Shown: piece by piece, positions 54,395 through 63,283 of the stretch
Position numbering within the stretch: position 1 is the stretch's first letter
Layout of the letters: every line of letters starts with the position of its first letter
Made by a program: the position numbers and the translations under genes
Notes under the pieces: generated by a model
Database searches by the model: none
Seen by the model: the letters and a program-made list of their open reading frames with translations, nothing else
What the model was told of the DNA's origin: nothing
Assembly: GCA_019637075.1 (NCBI GenBank)
Contig: JAHBWI010000004.1
Span: forward strand, 248,001-312,000
DNA: 64,000 bases
Direction of reading: 5' to 3'
Source: Nitrospiraceae bacterium
Lineage (GTDB): Bacteria; Nitrospirota; Nitrospiria; Nitrospirales; Nitrospiraceae

Positions 54395-56065
54395 ATGAGA
54401 AGCATCCACGGACGGACGCGGTGGTCCGGTTTGGCCACCATGATGGGCGCTGCAGCGGCTGCGGTCCTGCAGTTCCTGACCTTGCCGGCTTTTGCCGGAT
54501 TCGAGTTACCCCCGGGCGAACGCATTACGAACCTGCCCGCCATCCCTCGGGCCATGCCGCAGAAGGAAGCCTACGAAATCTACGATCCGGTCATCGGCCG
54601 GAACTTCGACGTGAAGAACCTCTGGATGCGCGCCGATCTGCGCGTGCGTCCGGAAATGCGGAACAACACCTGCTTCGGCCAGGCCATCAATACCAACGGG
54701 TCATGTAACACGTTCGGCACCAAGGGCAATGCGGGCGGTGTCGGAGGCCAAGTTGGTAACAAAGGCAACGATTTCTTCGTGCAACAGTGGATGCGGTTGG
54801 GTATCGGCTATGACCTCTCGCCCGACGTCAATTTCTACGTGGAAATCATCGACAGCGCCACTTGGGGTGGGAACGGTTCAGCGGTCAATGCCGGCAATGG
54901 TGGCGATCCACTCAATCACCAATGTTCGACGACTGCGACCGGCGCGTGCCGCCTAGGCGTCCGGGCTGCCTACATGTTGGTCCGGAACCTGGCCGACGTG
55001 CAGGGCTTGAGCATGAAGGTCGGTCGTCAGTATGTCGTGTTCGGCAACCACTCCCTGTTCGGTCACTTTGACTGGGCCAACACCGGCTATAGCCATGACG
55101 GTGTGATGTTCGCCTATCAGACCAAGGGCTGGGACAGTTACTTTGGTTGGTTCCGCAATTCCGAGTCGGATCTGAACCAGGCTGCGGCGGTCGGAAGCGG
55201 ATCCGGCAACATCGCCGGCACCGGCAATCGCGATGCCAACCGCGACGCCGACATGTTCATCTTCTACAATCAGTTGAAGATGGTTCCCGGCATGGTGATC
55301 GAGCCGTTCTACATGTATTACAAGAACAATTATGCGTCGGCCGACAACGCGGCCTTCGGATTGGGCACGGCCAAGCACTCGAACCAGACTCGCCACATGG
55401 TCGGGAACCGGATCGAAGTGCGCAAGGGCGGATTCGATTTCAGCAACGAGATCGCGTGGCAGTTCGGGCAGATGGGCCAGGCCGGTGCCTGCCAAGGCGA
55501 GCAGAAGTGCTTGCACATCAACGCTTGGGCGACCAGAAACTGGATCGGTTATACATTCTATGACTCGGCGTGGAAACCGCGGTTGGCCTTCAATTTCGAC
55601 TATGCCTCCGGCGACGGCCGCTCGAACAAGTGCGGCGCGGGCGCGGCGGCCGGTTCCTGCACCACGGCCAATACGTTCGAAAACTTCTTCCCGACGAACC
55701 ACATCCATATGGGCTACATGGACGTGATGGCGTGGAAGAATATGCTGTCTCCTTCCGTCAACTTCCAGGCGAGGCCTTCGGCTCGTGACCACATCGAACT
55801 GTGGTATACGAACATGAACCTCGCCAGCTCTCAGGATTGTTGGTATCGCGCGGCGCAAAACTGCTACGTGTTTTCGAATGCCAACAACACCAAGAAGCAC
55901 ATCGGCGACGAAATCGATGTGAGCTGGACCCGCATGTTCGCGGACGGCAAGGTGGCTTTCCAGGCGACCTACGGCACGCTGTTCAGCGGCGGCTATCTGA
56001 CCAGCACGTTGAATCAGCAGGTCAACCAGCACTGGGGCTATGTCCAGCTCTGGATGAATTTCTAG
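54395..56065 (+). CDS. Alginate-export-type outer-membrane porin
   Basis: A 556-residue exported protein with a signal peptide (GLATMMGAAAAAVLQFLTLPAFA, cut near residue 35). The mature part consists of alternating hydrophobic strands with many aromatic residues and short turns, such as NLWMRADLRVRPEMRNN, FVQQWMRLGIGYDLSPDVNFYVEI and MKVGRQYVVFGNHSLFGHFDWANTGYSHDGVMFAYQTK, and it ends WGYVQLWMNF with a terminal Phe, as in outer-membrane barrels. This fits the alginate_exp family seen often in Nitrospira. The ATG follows ACAGGAGGAACGCT. The solute passed is unknown. Confidence 0.87.
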   Translation: MRSIHGRTRWSGLATMMGAAAAAVLQFLTLPAFAGFELPPGERITNLPAIPRAMPQKEAYEIYDPVIGRNFDVKNLWMRADLRVRPEMRNNTCFGQAINTNGSCNTFGTKGNAGGVGGQVGNKGNDFFVQQWMRLGIGYDLSPDVNFYVEIIDSATWGGNGSAVNAGNGGDPLNHQCSTTATGACRLGVRAAYMLVRNLADVQGLSMKVGRQYVVFGNHSLFGHFDWANTGYSHDGVMFAYQTKGWDSYFGWFRNSESDLNQAAAVGSGSGNIAGTGNRDANRDADMFIFYNQLKMVPGMVIEPFYMYYKNNYASADNAAFGLGTAKHSNQTRHMVGNRIEVRKGGFDFSNEIAWQFGQMGQAGACQGEQKCLHINAWATRNWIGYTFYDSAWKPRLAFNFDYASGDGRSNKCGAGAAAGSCTTANTFENFFPTNHIHMGYMDVMAWKNMLSPSVNFQARPSARDHIELWYTNMNLASSQDCWYRAAQNCYVFSNANNTKKHIGDEIDVSWTRMFADGKVAFQATYGTLFSGGYLTSTLNQQVNQHWGYVQLWMNF

Positions 56066-56076
56066 GACGAAGCGAT

Positions 56077-56120
56077 CAGCCGACAGCTTTCAGCCGACAG
56101 CTTACTGCTGATAGCTGATA
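56077..56120 (+). repeat. Tandem and inverted short repeats after the porin gene
   Basis: CAGCCGACAGCTT occurs at 56077-56089 and 56091-56103 (period 14). Then GCTGATAGCTGATAGC at about 56107-56122 is a tandem 8-mer that is roughly inverted relative to the first pair (CAGC...). The block can fold into a hairpin between the porin gene and the next ORF. Confidence 0.6.
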
Positions 56121-56147
56121 GCCCAAGCTTAGAAAAAGGAGACCATG

Positions 56148-56576
56148 ATGAAGAATCTGTTATCGGTGACGCTGGGCGTCGCGGCACTGGCTGTGGCCGG
56201 TTTGCCGACCGTCGGGCAAGCACAAGTTGCGGATGCGATTCAAGCAACCAATGATGCGGTGGTCGAGCTGACCGATGCCCCCGGGCTGGGGAAGCGGACG
56301 ACCGTCGATGTCACGAAGCGTTGGGGCTCCGATCGTACGGTGATCGACAGCGCCACGGCCAAGCTGGAAGATGCACTCAGCAAGGCCCAATCGGGTGGCG
56401 CGCCCAACGGCGCGATCCACCAGTTGAAGATGGCCACGGCGTACGGCAAGGCTCGGTTGCACAAGGAAGCCAGGCTTTCAGCGCAGGGCGCCTTGTACCA
56501 CCTGTGCCAAGCGAACCAGAGCCAGGGGCCTGGCTGCGACACGGTGCCGAAGTTCGGCAGCTACACCGCGCCATAA
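56148..56576 (+). CDS. Small exported protein downstream of the porin
   Basis: A 142-residue protein from ATG 56148 (ATG 56145 also possible; AAGGAG is better spaced for 56148). Signal peptide MKNLLSVTLGVAALAVAGLPTVGQA. The mature part is helical: AIQATNDAVVELTDAPGLGKRTTVD and ATAKLEDALSKAQSGG, with two cysteines in YHLCQANQSQGPGCD. I do not recognise a family. Its position just after the porin suggests a periplasmic partner. Confidence 0.8.
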   Translation: MKNLLSVTLGVAALAVAGLPTVGQAQVADAIQATNDAVVELTDAPGLGKRTTVDVTKRWGSDRTVIDSATAKLEDALSKAQSGGAPNGAIHQLKMATAYGKARLHKEARLSAQGALYHLCQANQSQGPGCDTVPKFGSYTAP

Positions 56577-56600
56577 CCACTCGAGAGATATGAACCACCG

Positions 56601-56632
56601 CCTGTCCGGTGATCGATCTCCTCGGACAGGCG
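56601..56632 (+). terminator. Hairpin after the small exported gene
   Basis: GCCTGTCCG (56601-56609) pairs with CGGACAGGC (56624-56632) around a 14-base loop. No T run follows. It lies 24 bases after the stop. Confidence 0.5.
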
Positions 56633-56641
56633 CCTAAAACT

Positions 56642-56682
56642 GATCCCCGCCGCGGGAGAACCCCCGGCGGGGATCGTTGTTT
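56642..56682 (+). terminator. Second, stronger hairpin before recQ
   Basis: GATCCCCGCCG (56642-56652) pairs perfectly with CGGCGGGGATC (56665-56675) over 11 bp with a 12-base loop, followed by GTTGTTTC. This is the best candidate for ending transcription of the porin block. Confidence 0.7.
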
Positions 56683-56697
56683 CAGCCCCTGCGTATC

Positions 56698-58557
56698 GTG
56701 ACCGATCTCACAGTCCTGCTCCAGCAACGATTCGGCTTTTCTGCTTTCCGTCCTGGCCAGCGCGAGGTCATTGACGCCGTCCTTGCCGGGCATGATGCGC
56801 TGGCCGTGATGCCCACCGGCCAAGGCAAATCGCTCTGCTATCAGCTTCCGGCCACCCTGTTGCCCGGCGTCACGCTGGTGATTTCTCCGTTGATCGCGCT
56901 CATGCGGGATCAGGTCGAGGGGCTGACACAACGAAACATCCCGGCTGCGGCGTACCACTCTGGCCTATCCGATGAAGAGCGCGAGCGAGTCATCGCCCAA
57001 CTGACGCGGCGACGCCTTCGCTTGCTCTTCGTCGCGCCGGAGCGGGTGCAGCACGACCGGTTCCTGGCCATCCTCCGCTCACTTCATGTGTCGCTGCTGG
57101 TCGTCGACGAAGCCCACTGCGTCTCCCAGTGGGGCCATGATTTCCGGCCGGATTATCTAAAGGTTGGTCGCTTGCGGCGCGATTTGGGTAACCCGCCCTG
57201 CCTTGCCCTCACCGCCACCGCGACGTCGCGTGTCCAAGACGACCTGTGCGAGCGATTGTCGCTTCGTGCCCCGTTCCGGCTCGTCACCGGCTTTCGGCGT
57301 CCGAATCTCGCCTTGACGGTCGAGCACTGCGCCTCCCGCCAAGAGAAGCTCGCACTATTGGATCAGCTGGTGCGGCAGCACGACACCGGATCGATTTTAG
57401 TCTATTGCGCGACGCGTCGTTCGGTGGAGGCGGTCGCATCGTGGCTGGGACAGATGCATTCCGGGGTCGGCTATTACCATGCCGGCCTGTCCGATGAGGA
57501 CCGCAGGGCCGTGCAGGACGAGTTTCGCACAGGCCGGCTCCGCATTCTGACCGCTACCAACGCATTCGGCATGGGTATCGATAAGGCGGATGTACGCTTG
57601 GTCGCACACTATGAAATCCCGGGGAGCCTGGAGGCCTACTACCAGGAAGCGGGACGTGCGGGGCGGGACGGTCAGCCGGCAACCTGCGCCTTGCTCTTCC
57701 ACGAGCGGGATGTGGCCACCCAGGAGTATTTCATCCGGCAGGCCGACAATGAGAGTGTTTCAGGTGAACGAGCCGGACGAATGAAGACATTGCTGGCGGA
57801 TCTGCTGACCTATGTGTCGACGTCGAAATGCCGACAGGTCGCGGTGCTCGATTATTTCAGCGATACGGAAGAATCGGCACTCGGCGCCTGTGGTGTGTGC
57901 GATCGCTGCGTGCAACCGGCCGCGCCTGCCGATGGAGCGGGGCACGACGAAGCGACGGGTGGAACCGCCGTGCTGACGGCGGTGTCTTGGTGCGGTGGGC
58001 GATTCGGCACGAGCCGTATCGTCGAACTGCTTCGCGGCGGGCGCTCAAAGCCGCTTCTGGCAGCCGGCGTGGAATCATGTCCTGTCTATGGTTTCTATCA
58101 GGCTCAGTCCAAGCTTGCCGTCACTCGCCTGGTGAGAGAGTTGCTCGAAGCCGGATTTCTGGGCGTTCAGGGGGCCGAATACCCTACGCTCGAACTGACG
58201 CGACAGGGACGCGAGGTGTTGCAGGGGCTGCGTCCTCTGCCGTCAGCGCCGTCGATGATGAAGACGGTCGATATCCACGTAACCGAGCCTGCGCTGCAAG
58301 TCCCTGCAGCCACGACGTATCAGCCTGCCGTCCCGGTTGATCGAGTCCTGTTTGAGCGCCTTCGCCAGTTACGGATGGAACTCGCACAGGAGGAAGGGGT
58401 CGCGCCCTTCGTCATTTTTCATGACAAGACCTTACGAGCCATCGCCGGGCACAAGCCCGCCACTCTCAGGGCGCTGCGAGAGATCTCTGGAATTGGAGAG
58501 GTCAAGGTCGAACGTTACGGTCGCCGAGTCCTGGAGGTGGTGACAGGGGCCCCATGA
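56698..58557 (+). CDS. recQ: ATP-dependent DNA helicase RecQ
   Basis: RecQ unwinds DNA 3' to 5' in recombination and fork repair. The 619-residue reading from GTG 56698 is used; TTG 56677 would lie beside the terminator stem. Helicase motifs are visible: GQGKSLCYQLPA (I), DEAHCVSQWGHDFRPDY (II), LTATAT (III), ATNAFGMGIDKADVR (V) and QEAGRAGRDG (VI). The RQC zinc-binding part has CRQVAVLDYF and CGVCDRC, then a winged helix. The C-terminal HRDC domain (from about residue 540) includes FEIRLRQLR-like sequence (LFERLRQLRMELA). The reading order and length are normal. Confidence 0.96.
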   Translation: MTDLTVLLQQRFGFSAFRPGQREVIDAVLAGHDALAVMPTGQGKSLCYQLPATLLPGVTLVISPLIALMRDQVEGLTQRNIPAAAYHSGLSDEERERVIAQLTRRRLRLLFVAPERVQHDRFLAILRSLHVSLLVVDEAHCVSQWGHDFRPDYLKVGRLRRDLGNPPCLALTATATSRVQDDLCERLSLRAPFRLVTGFRRPNLALTVEHCASRQEKLALLDQLVRQHDTGSILVYCATRRSVEAVASWLGQMHSGVGYYHAGLSDEDRRAVQDEFRTGRLRILTATNAFGMGIDKADVRLVAHYEIPGSLEAYYQEAGRAGRDGQPATCALLFHERDVATQEYFIRQADNESVSGERAGRMKTLLADLLTYVSTSKCRQVAVLDYFSDTEESALGACGVCDRCVQPAAPADGAGHDEATGGTAVLTAVSWCGGRFGTSRIVELLRGGRSKPLLAAGVESCPVYGFYQAQSKLAVTRLVRELLEAGFLGVQGAEYPTLELTRQGREVLQGLRPLPSAPSMMKTVDIHVTEPALQVPAATTYQPAVPVDRVLFERLRQLRMELAQEEGVAPFVIFHDKTLRAIAGHKPATLRALREISGIGEVKVERYGRRVLEVVTGAP

Positions 58558-58567
58558 TCCTCTGTTC

Positions 58568-59188
58568 TCACTTGGCGAAACCACCTGCCTTCGCGAAGTA
58601 GGTCTGCAACTCCTTGTATGTCTGGGCGACTGGGAACTGGGGAAATTCCTTGGGCAGATGGTCCGGCGGGCGGAAGAAGAACCCTGCGTGGGCCTCTCCG
58701 AGCATGGCCGTGTCGTTGTAGGCATCCCCGGCAGCCAGGATGCGAAAGTTGAGGTTCTTGAACGCCGCAACCGCATGTTTCTTCTGGTTGGCTTGACGCA
58801 TCTTGTAGTTGACGATCCGCCCGTCCGTTCCGATCTCCAGCTGGTTACAGAAGAGTGTCGGATAGTTCAGTTGGCGCATCAGCGGCAGCGCGAACTCATA
58901 AAATGTATCGGAGAGGATGATGACCTGGGTACGGTCCCGCAGCCAGGCCATGAATTCCTTGGCGCCTTCAAGCGGGCCCATCGATTCGATCACCGACTGA
59001 ATGTCGGATAGCTTGAATCCATGCTGATCCAGAATCTTGAGGCGTCTGGTCATCAGTGCATCGTAGTCGGGCATCTCCCTGGTCGTAATCTTCAACTCCT
59101 CGATCCCGGTCTTCAGCGCGAAGTTAATCCAGATTTCCGGAACGAGTACTCCCTCCAGGTCCAGACAGACAATCACAGGATTTTCCAT
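58568..59188 (-). CDS. thrH: Phosphoserine phosphatase / homoserine phosphotransferase ThrH
   Basis: A 206-residue HAD-superfamily enzyme. It begins ENPVIVCLDLEGVLVPEIW, with nucleophile D10 and the ThrH-type E12 in place of the usual second Asp. Further family residues are MRRLKILDQHGFKL-like sequence (MTRRLKILDQHG), IILSDTFYEFALPLMRQL and AAGDAYNDTAMLGEAHAG. ThrH dephosphorylates phosphoserine and can transfer the phosphate to homoserine, giving phosphohomoserine. The hom-thrC operon lacks thrB, so this activity may matter here. It converges with recQ over a 10-base gap. Confidence 0.96.
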   Translation of the reverse strand: MENPVIVCLDLEGVLVPEIWINFALKTGIEELKITTREMPDYDALMTRRLKILDQHGFKLSDIQSVIESMGPLEGAKEFMAWLRDRTQVIILSDTFYEFALPLMRQLNYPTLFCNQLEIGTDGRIVNYKMRQANQKKHAVAAFKNLNFRILAAGDAYNDTAMLGEAHAGFFFRPPDHLPKEFPQFPVAQTYKELQTYFAKAGGFAK

Positions 59189-59284
59189 TGAGTTCCCCTT
59201 ACAATCGCTGAGTGTTGGCGTGTGGTGCTGAGTTCTGAGACTTGCGCGAATCGGGGTCCGAGGCGAGCCTCCCCCGGTGTGCGA

Positions 59285-60082
59285 CTAAGAATTCGTCGTC
59301 TTCCTGCGTTGAAATTCCTGGCTGATATAGCGCCAGACCTGGTCGAGCGCCTGATCGAGCAGGGTGGTGCCGGGCCACTCCCGCCGTTGCTCCTCCGCAT
59401 GGGCGCGGGCCCAGTCTAGTGCGAGGGGCAGGGGAATCAGTCGAGGCGCCGTCTCGGTCAATGCTGCCCAGAGCAGCCCCAGCGCGGTGGTGACCCTGAC
59501 TGAGACGGGCACGGGCCTGACCGCAGGGCTGAGCAGGTTGTCGCAGAGCGCCGCCGGTGAGGTGACGGTGAGCTCCCTGCAGGCGGACGGCCGGTCGTGA
59601 TAGATCAGGCAGGTGTCGTTCTCAAGAAAGGGGCAGGCCATCCGTACTGCATAATAGTCACGGTTGACCGGTTCAACAGCCTCATCCGATGGGGGCGTTT
59701 GGGATTCGGCCAGGGCCGTGAGTCTGCCCCACAATCCTGCTTCGGTCAGTCGCCGTTTGGCTGCGTCGAGCCTTGCGGTCAGCGCGAGCTTGGTGGTCTC
59801 ATCGTATCGGTCGAACGCCTGGGCCAGTGCAAATGCCTCAGGCGCGGAGAGCGGCACCAGCATACGACAACAGGCCGAGCATCCCTTGCGGCATGAGATG
59901 ACCTGCCCCGATGCCGTGACCTGTTCCTGCTCAAGGGTTTGAACCTGCGCACCGAGTCCTCGCATGAGAGGGACGACGGAGGCAATGGGGACGAATCCCG
60001 TCGGTACGCCGATCCCGGTGGTGATTTGCCCGGCCGGCGTGTTGAGCGAGATCTCAAAATGTTCGACGGTACCGCCGCTCAT
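59285..60082 (-). CDS. YkgJ-family cysteine-cluster protein
   Basis: A 265-residue protein with two cysteine clusters: C64, C68, C71 and C72 (CRKGCSACC), and CPFLENDTC...ACREL at about residues 149-170. This is the YkgJ/zinc- and iron-chelating domain pattern (CxxCxxCC), thought to bind a metal or iron-sulphur cluster; no catalytic role is established. The C-terminal third is helical. It stands 96 bases upstream of thrH on the same strand, so they may share a transcript. Confidence 0.92.
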   Translation of the reverse strand: MSGGTVEHFEISLNTPAGQITTGIGVPTGFVPIASVVPLMRGLGAQVQTLEQEQVTASGQVISCRKGCSACCRMLVPLSAPEAFALAQAFDRYDETTKLALTARLDAAKRRLTEAGLWGRLTALAESQTPPSDEAVEPVNRDYYAVRMACPFLENDTCLIYHDRPSACRELTVTSPAALCDNLLSPAVRPVPVSVRVTTALGLLWAALTETAPRLIPLPLALDWARAHAEEQRREWPGTTLLDQALDQVWRYISQEFQRRKTTNS

Positions 60083-60233
60083 GTTTCAACCTACAACAAG
60101 CAGAATCAGTGGATCCGACGCGCGATCAGGAATGGCCGGCGACGAGAGACGAACGATGCTTCGCGAGGGCGGCCACGGAATGCCCATCATAATAGTGAAG
60201 CGTAGAATCGGCGGTCAACCGTGCGGTTGATTC

Positions 60234-60647
60234 ATGCCTTGCCCCCGAGAAGCACTTCTGGCTAAGCTCCCCTCCATGCATTTCTCAGGTCATCAGATCG
60301 GGCTGTTGAAAGAATATATGCAGGATCTGGTCGAGCAGGCACGGCAGGACGCGCAGGCGGAGGAGGCGTTTGGATTCGCCTCGCAACCGTACCGACCGGA
60401 TCAAGCGCTGGCGGACTTGCTTGCGATTCTTGACGATCGGATCGAATCCGAAGGTGTGCAGGTCGGCTTGCCGTGGGAGTTTCTCCACAATATGTGGCAG
60501 CAGAGCGACGAGGCGCGGAAGCAGATCATCGAGCAGGTCTGGCTGGAGAACAACCTCAGCGGCGCCCTGCCGAACAAGGCGCGCATCCGAGAGTTGACCT
60601 ATCGCCAACTCATTGTCTATCTCGAACGGGATCAAGCCGGAGCCTAG
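60234..60647 (+). CDS. Conserved-looking small protein of unknown function
   Basis: A 137-residue acidic, helical protein without signal peptide or membrane span. Internal sequence GLLKEYMQDLVEQARQDAQAEEAFGF suggests a coiled helix. I do not recognise it. Two starts are possible, ATG 60234 and ATG 60276; neither has a clear ribosome site. Its stop directly abuts the ATG of the sugar dehydrogenase gene. Confidence 0.65.
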   Translation: MPCPREALLAKLPSMHFSGHQIGLLKEYMQDLVEQARQDAQAEEAFGFASQPYRPDQALADLLAILDDRIESEGVQVGLPWEFLHNMWQQSDEARKQIIEQVWLENNLSGALPNKARIRELTYRQLIVYLERDQAGA

Positions 60648-61820
60648 ATGGCGTGCATAAGGCGATGGCGTCGGCGCGTATGGGGCTTCGTTCTCGGTGG
60701 TTTATGTCTGCCGTGGCTGACGTCTACGGCTGGGGCGGAGTTCGATGGCCGTCCGCATGTGCGCTTGGTTCCCGTGGTGACTGCCGGGCTGGTGCAGCCT
60801 CTGTTCGTGACGCACGCCGGCGATGGGAGCGGCCGCATTTTTGTTGTCGAACAGGCAGGCCGTGTTCGGGTCATTGTCGGGAACAGCCTTCAGGGGACTC
60901 CGTTTCTTGACGTTGCGGATCGGGTATGGTCAGGCGGCGAGCGAGGGCTGCTCGGCCTGACCTTCCATCCGAAATTTCAGCAGAACGGCCGCCTGTTCAT
61001 CAGTTACACCCGCCGGCCGGACGGCGCGACCGTGGTCTCTGAATTTCGAGTCACGGAGCCAGGCTCGAAACCTACCTCCGCCGAACGTATGTTGATGACA
61101 GTGTCGCAACCCCATGCCAACCACAACGGCGGCATGATTGCCTTCGGCCCCGACGGGTATCTCTACATCGGTCGCGGTGACGGTGGAGGGGCGGGTGATC
61201 CTAATGATCGTGGACAGAATCCCGACGACCTTTTGGGGAAGCTCCTTCGTATCGACGTCGATCACGGTGAACCCTATGCGATCCCGGCCGACAATCCCTT
61301 CCACTCCGCTGGTGGGGGACGGCCTGAGGTCTATGCGATTGGGCTTCGGAACCCTTGGCGATTTTCGTTCGATCGCCGCACCGGCGACCTGTGGGCGGCC
61401 GACGTGGGGCAGTATGAGTGGGAGGAAGTCGATCTGATCGTGCGCGGTGGAAATTATGGATGGCGCCGGATGGAAGGGCGGCATTGTTTCCAACCGCGGA
61501 TTGAATGCGAGCGGCCGGGATTGCGGTTGCCGCTGTTGGAATATGGTCATCACGGTGGGCGTTGTTCGATCACCGGTGGCTATGTGTATCGAGGGGTTGC
61601 ACATAAGCAGTTCCAGGGGTTCTATGTCTTCGGCGATTATTGCAGCGGCGAAGTATTTTCCGCCGGGTTGCAGGGCGGAGAATCGCCCAGCGTACTTGAT
61701 CCTGTTCACGTCCTCCTCCGAACAGGACTTCATATCTCTTCGTTTGGCGAAGATGAGACGGGAGAATTGTATGTGGTCGACCACGGAGGCGGGCTGTATC
61801 GGATCATGTCCGATGAATGA
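60648..61820 (+). CDS. Exported PQQ-dependent sugar dehydrogenase (soluble GDH/aldose type)
   Basis: A 390-residue protein with a signal peptide (WGFVLGGLCLPWLTSTAGA, cut near residue 30). It is a six-bladed propeller of the glucose/sorbosone dehydrogenase family: GERGLLGLTFHPKFQQNGRLFISYT, QPHANHNGGMIAFGPDGYLYIGRGDGGGAGDPNDRGQN and AIGLRNPWRFSFD. The H in NHNGG is a likely base. These enzymes oxidise aldoses with PQQ in the periplasm. No PQQ synthesis genes are in the window. It starts right after the small unknown's stop. Confidence 0.9.
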   Translation: MACIRRWRRRVWGFVLGGLCLPWLTSTAGAEFDGRPHVRLVPVVTAGLVQPLFVTHAGDGSGRIFVVEQAGRVRVIVGNSLQGTPFLDVADRVWSGGERGLLGLTFHPKFQQNGRLFISYTRRPDGATVVSEFRVTEPGSKPTSAERMLMTVSQPHANHNGGMIAFGPDGYLYIGRGDGGGAGDPNDRGQNPDDLLGKLLRIDVDHGEPYAIPADNPFHSAGGGRPEVYAIGLRNPWRFSFDRRTGDLWAADVGQYEWEEVDLIVRGGNYGWRRMEGRHCFQPRIECERPGLRLPLLEYGHHGGRCSITGGYVYRGVAHKQFQGFYVFGDYCSGEVFSAGLQGGESPSVLDPVHVLLRTGLHISSFGEDETGELYVVDHGGGLYRIMSDE

Positions 61821-61851
61821 GCGGAGGGATGTAGATGGACACGATGGCCGA

Positions 61852-61910
61852 GGGCAGGACAACATTGCCGAATCGGATTCTTGCCTCGAGCCGGAAGCGT
61901 GATCCTGCCC
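61852..61910. terminator. Possible hairpin between convergent genes
   Basis: GGGCAGGA (61852-61859) and TCCTGCCC (61903-61910) are inverted repeats with a 43-base loop, between the sugar dehydrogenase and the ElyC/YdcF-type gene. The loop is long, so a terminator role is uncertain. Confidence 0.25.
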
Positions 61911-61912
61911 CG

Positions 61913-62740
61913 CTAGAGCTTCCCTGCAGCCCAGTACACTGCGATGCCCACGAGTTCATCGATGGCGTGGGTCGTGATCCCAAGGGCGGTGTAGTTTGGC
62001 AGAAAGTCGAAGACCGTCAGCTGCTGCCAGGCGTCGGCCGGTCGATCCGTCGCCTCATAACCGCAGGGCATCGGCGTCACGGCAAAGCCTTGCTTTTCGA
62101 ACAGGGCGACCGCTCGGGGAAGGTGATTGGCTGAGGTCACGAGGAGGATTCGCCCCGCACCCAAGAGTTCCTTGGTCTTGAGGGCGTTTTCATACGTTGT
62201 GCGGGAGCGGTCCTCGAGGAGGATAGCCGAGGCTGGAACGCCGAGACGGAGCGCCCACCGTTTCATCTCGTGTGATTCTAGCGTACCGGTCCCGAAGACG
62301 CTGGCGTCCCCGCCCGACAGAACCAGGCGAGGTGCAATCCCTTGCAACCATGCTTCCGCGCCGCAGGTCGTCCGTTCCCGCGAAGCTTCTGAGATTTCGG
62401 GCGCGGGACGGAGGCTTCCTGCGCTGTAGACTCCGCCTGCTAACACCACTACGGCATCGAACCGAGCCGTGGGAGTGGGATGGTAAGGGGGATACCAAGC
62501 TTCCAAGGTGCCGATGAGCATTCTGGCGGGTAACGGGGTCGTCGTCAGCAGTGTAACCAACACCGTGGCGAATCCAAATCGGCGGACCCAGCGCGTTTGC
62601 CAGGGCGTAGCCGGAAGGCAGGCCGTCAGGAATGTCAGCAGGCTTCCGGCTGCAATCCATGACAGCGGGTAGAGCAGATATTTGATTATCTTATAGGTCC
62701 CGTAGAGGGCCGGTGTCAGGTCCAAAGGTAGGACTCGCAC
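61913..62740 (-). CDS. ElyC/YdcF-type (DUF218) membrane protein
   Basis: A protein of about 275 residues with two N-terminal hydrophobic spans (YLLYPLSWIAAGSLLTFLTACL and FATVLVTLLTTTPLP), then a DUF218 domain: ARFDAVVVLAGGVYSAG, RLVLSGGDAS, SRTTYENALKTKELLG and LLVTSANHLPRAVALFEKQG. ElyC-type proteins affect peptidoglycan/enterobacterial common-antigen carrier handling. Several in-frame starts exist because the frame runs on under the EVE gene; GTG 62740 or TTG 62725 is likely, as the shared part upstream is antisense to that gene. It is probably cytoplasmic-membrane bound. Confidence 0.85.
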   Translation of the reverse strand: MRVLPLDLTPALYGTYKIIKYLLYPLSWIAAGSLLTFLTACLPATPWQTRWVRRFGFATVLVTLLTTTPLPARMLIGTLEAWYPPYHPTPTARFDAVVVLAGGVYSAGSLRPAPEISEASRERTTCGAEAWLQGIAPRLVLSGGDASVFGTGTLESHEMKRWALRLGVPASAILLEDRSRTTYENALKTKELLGAGRILLVTSANHLPRAVALFEKQGFAVTPMPCGYEATDRPADAWQQLTVFDFLPNYTALGITTHAIDELVGIAVYWAAGKL

Positions 62741-62809
62741 GCAAGGAAATCCATGGTATGCAGCATACACCCACTGGAGGTTGGTACCAAGCGTTGAGGA
62801 GGTTTTGCG

Positions 62810-63283
62810 ATGAAGCGGGCCGTTCAATACTGGTTGATGAAATCGGAGCCGGAAGTATTTTCCATCGATGATCTCAAGCGAGCACCGGGCAAGACGACCT
62901 GTTGGGAGGGGGTGCGCAATTACCAAGCAAGAAATTTCATGCGGTCGATGCAGATCGGCGATCGGGTCCTCTTCTACCACAGTAATGCGGAGCCTCCGGC
63001 TGTCGCCGGCACCGCAGAGGTAGTGAAGACCGCTTACCCGGACCCGACCCAATTCGACCGGAACGACGGACACTTCGATCCGGCCAGCAAGCCCGATGCT
63101 CCTCGATGGGATATGGTGGACATTCGGTTTGTCGATCGGTTTGAGCAGCCGCTCTCGTTGGATCGTCTCAGGAAGGAGCCGGCATTGGCGCGCATGGAAC
63201 TATTGCGGAAGGGCTCGCGCCTTTCTGTTCAGCCGGTGACGGAGGCCGAATGGAAGCACATTCTCAAATTAGCGGGAGAATGA
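62810..63283 (+). CDS. EVE-domain (PUA-like) protein
   Basis: A 157-residue PUA-like EVE protein: VQYWLMKSEPEVFSIDDLKR, TTCWEGVRNYQARNFMRSMQIGDRVLFYHS and AVAGTAEVVKTAYPDPTQFD. EVE domains bind modified bases in DNA or RNA. Its ATG follows GAGGAGGTTTTGCG. It is divergent from the ElyC/YdcF-type gene. The binding target is not known. Confidence 0.94.
   Translation: MKRAVQYWLMKSEPEVFSIDDLKRAPGKTTCWEGVRNYQARNFMRSMQIGDRVLFYHSNAEPPAVAGTAEVVKTAYPDPTQFDRNDGHFDPASKPDAPRWDMVDIRFVDRFEQPLSLDRLRKEPALARMELLRKGSRLSVQPVTEAEWKHILKLAGE

Noticed and set aside
61913-63073. Full 386-codon frame of the ElyC/YdcF-type gene
   Set aside because: The upstream part is antisense to the EVE-domain gene (62810-63283) and lacks family sequence, so a start near 62740 is more likely.
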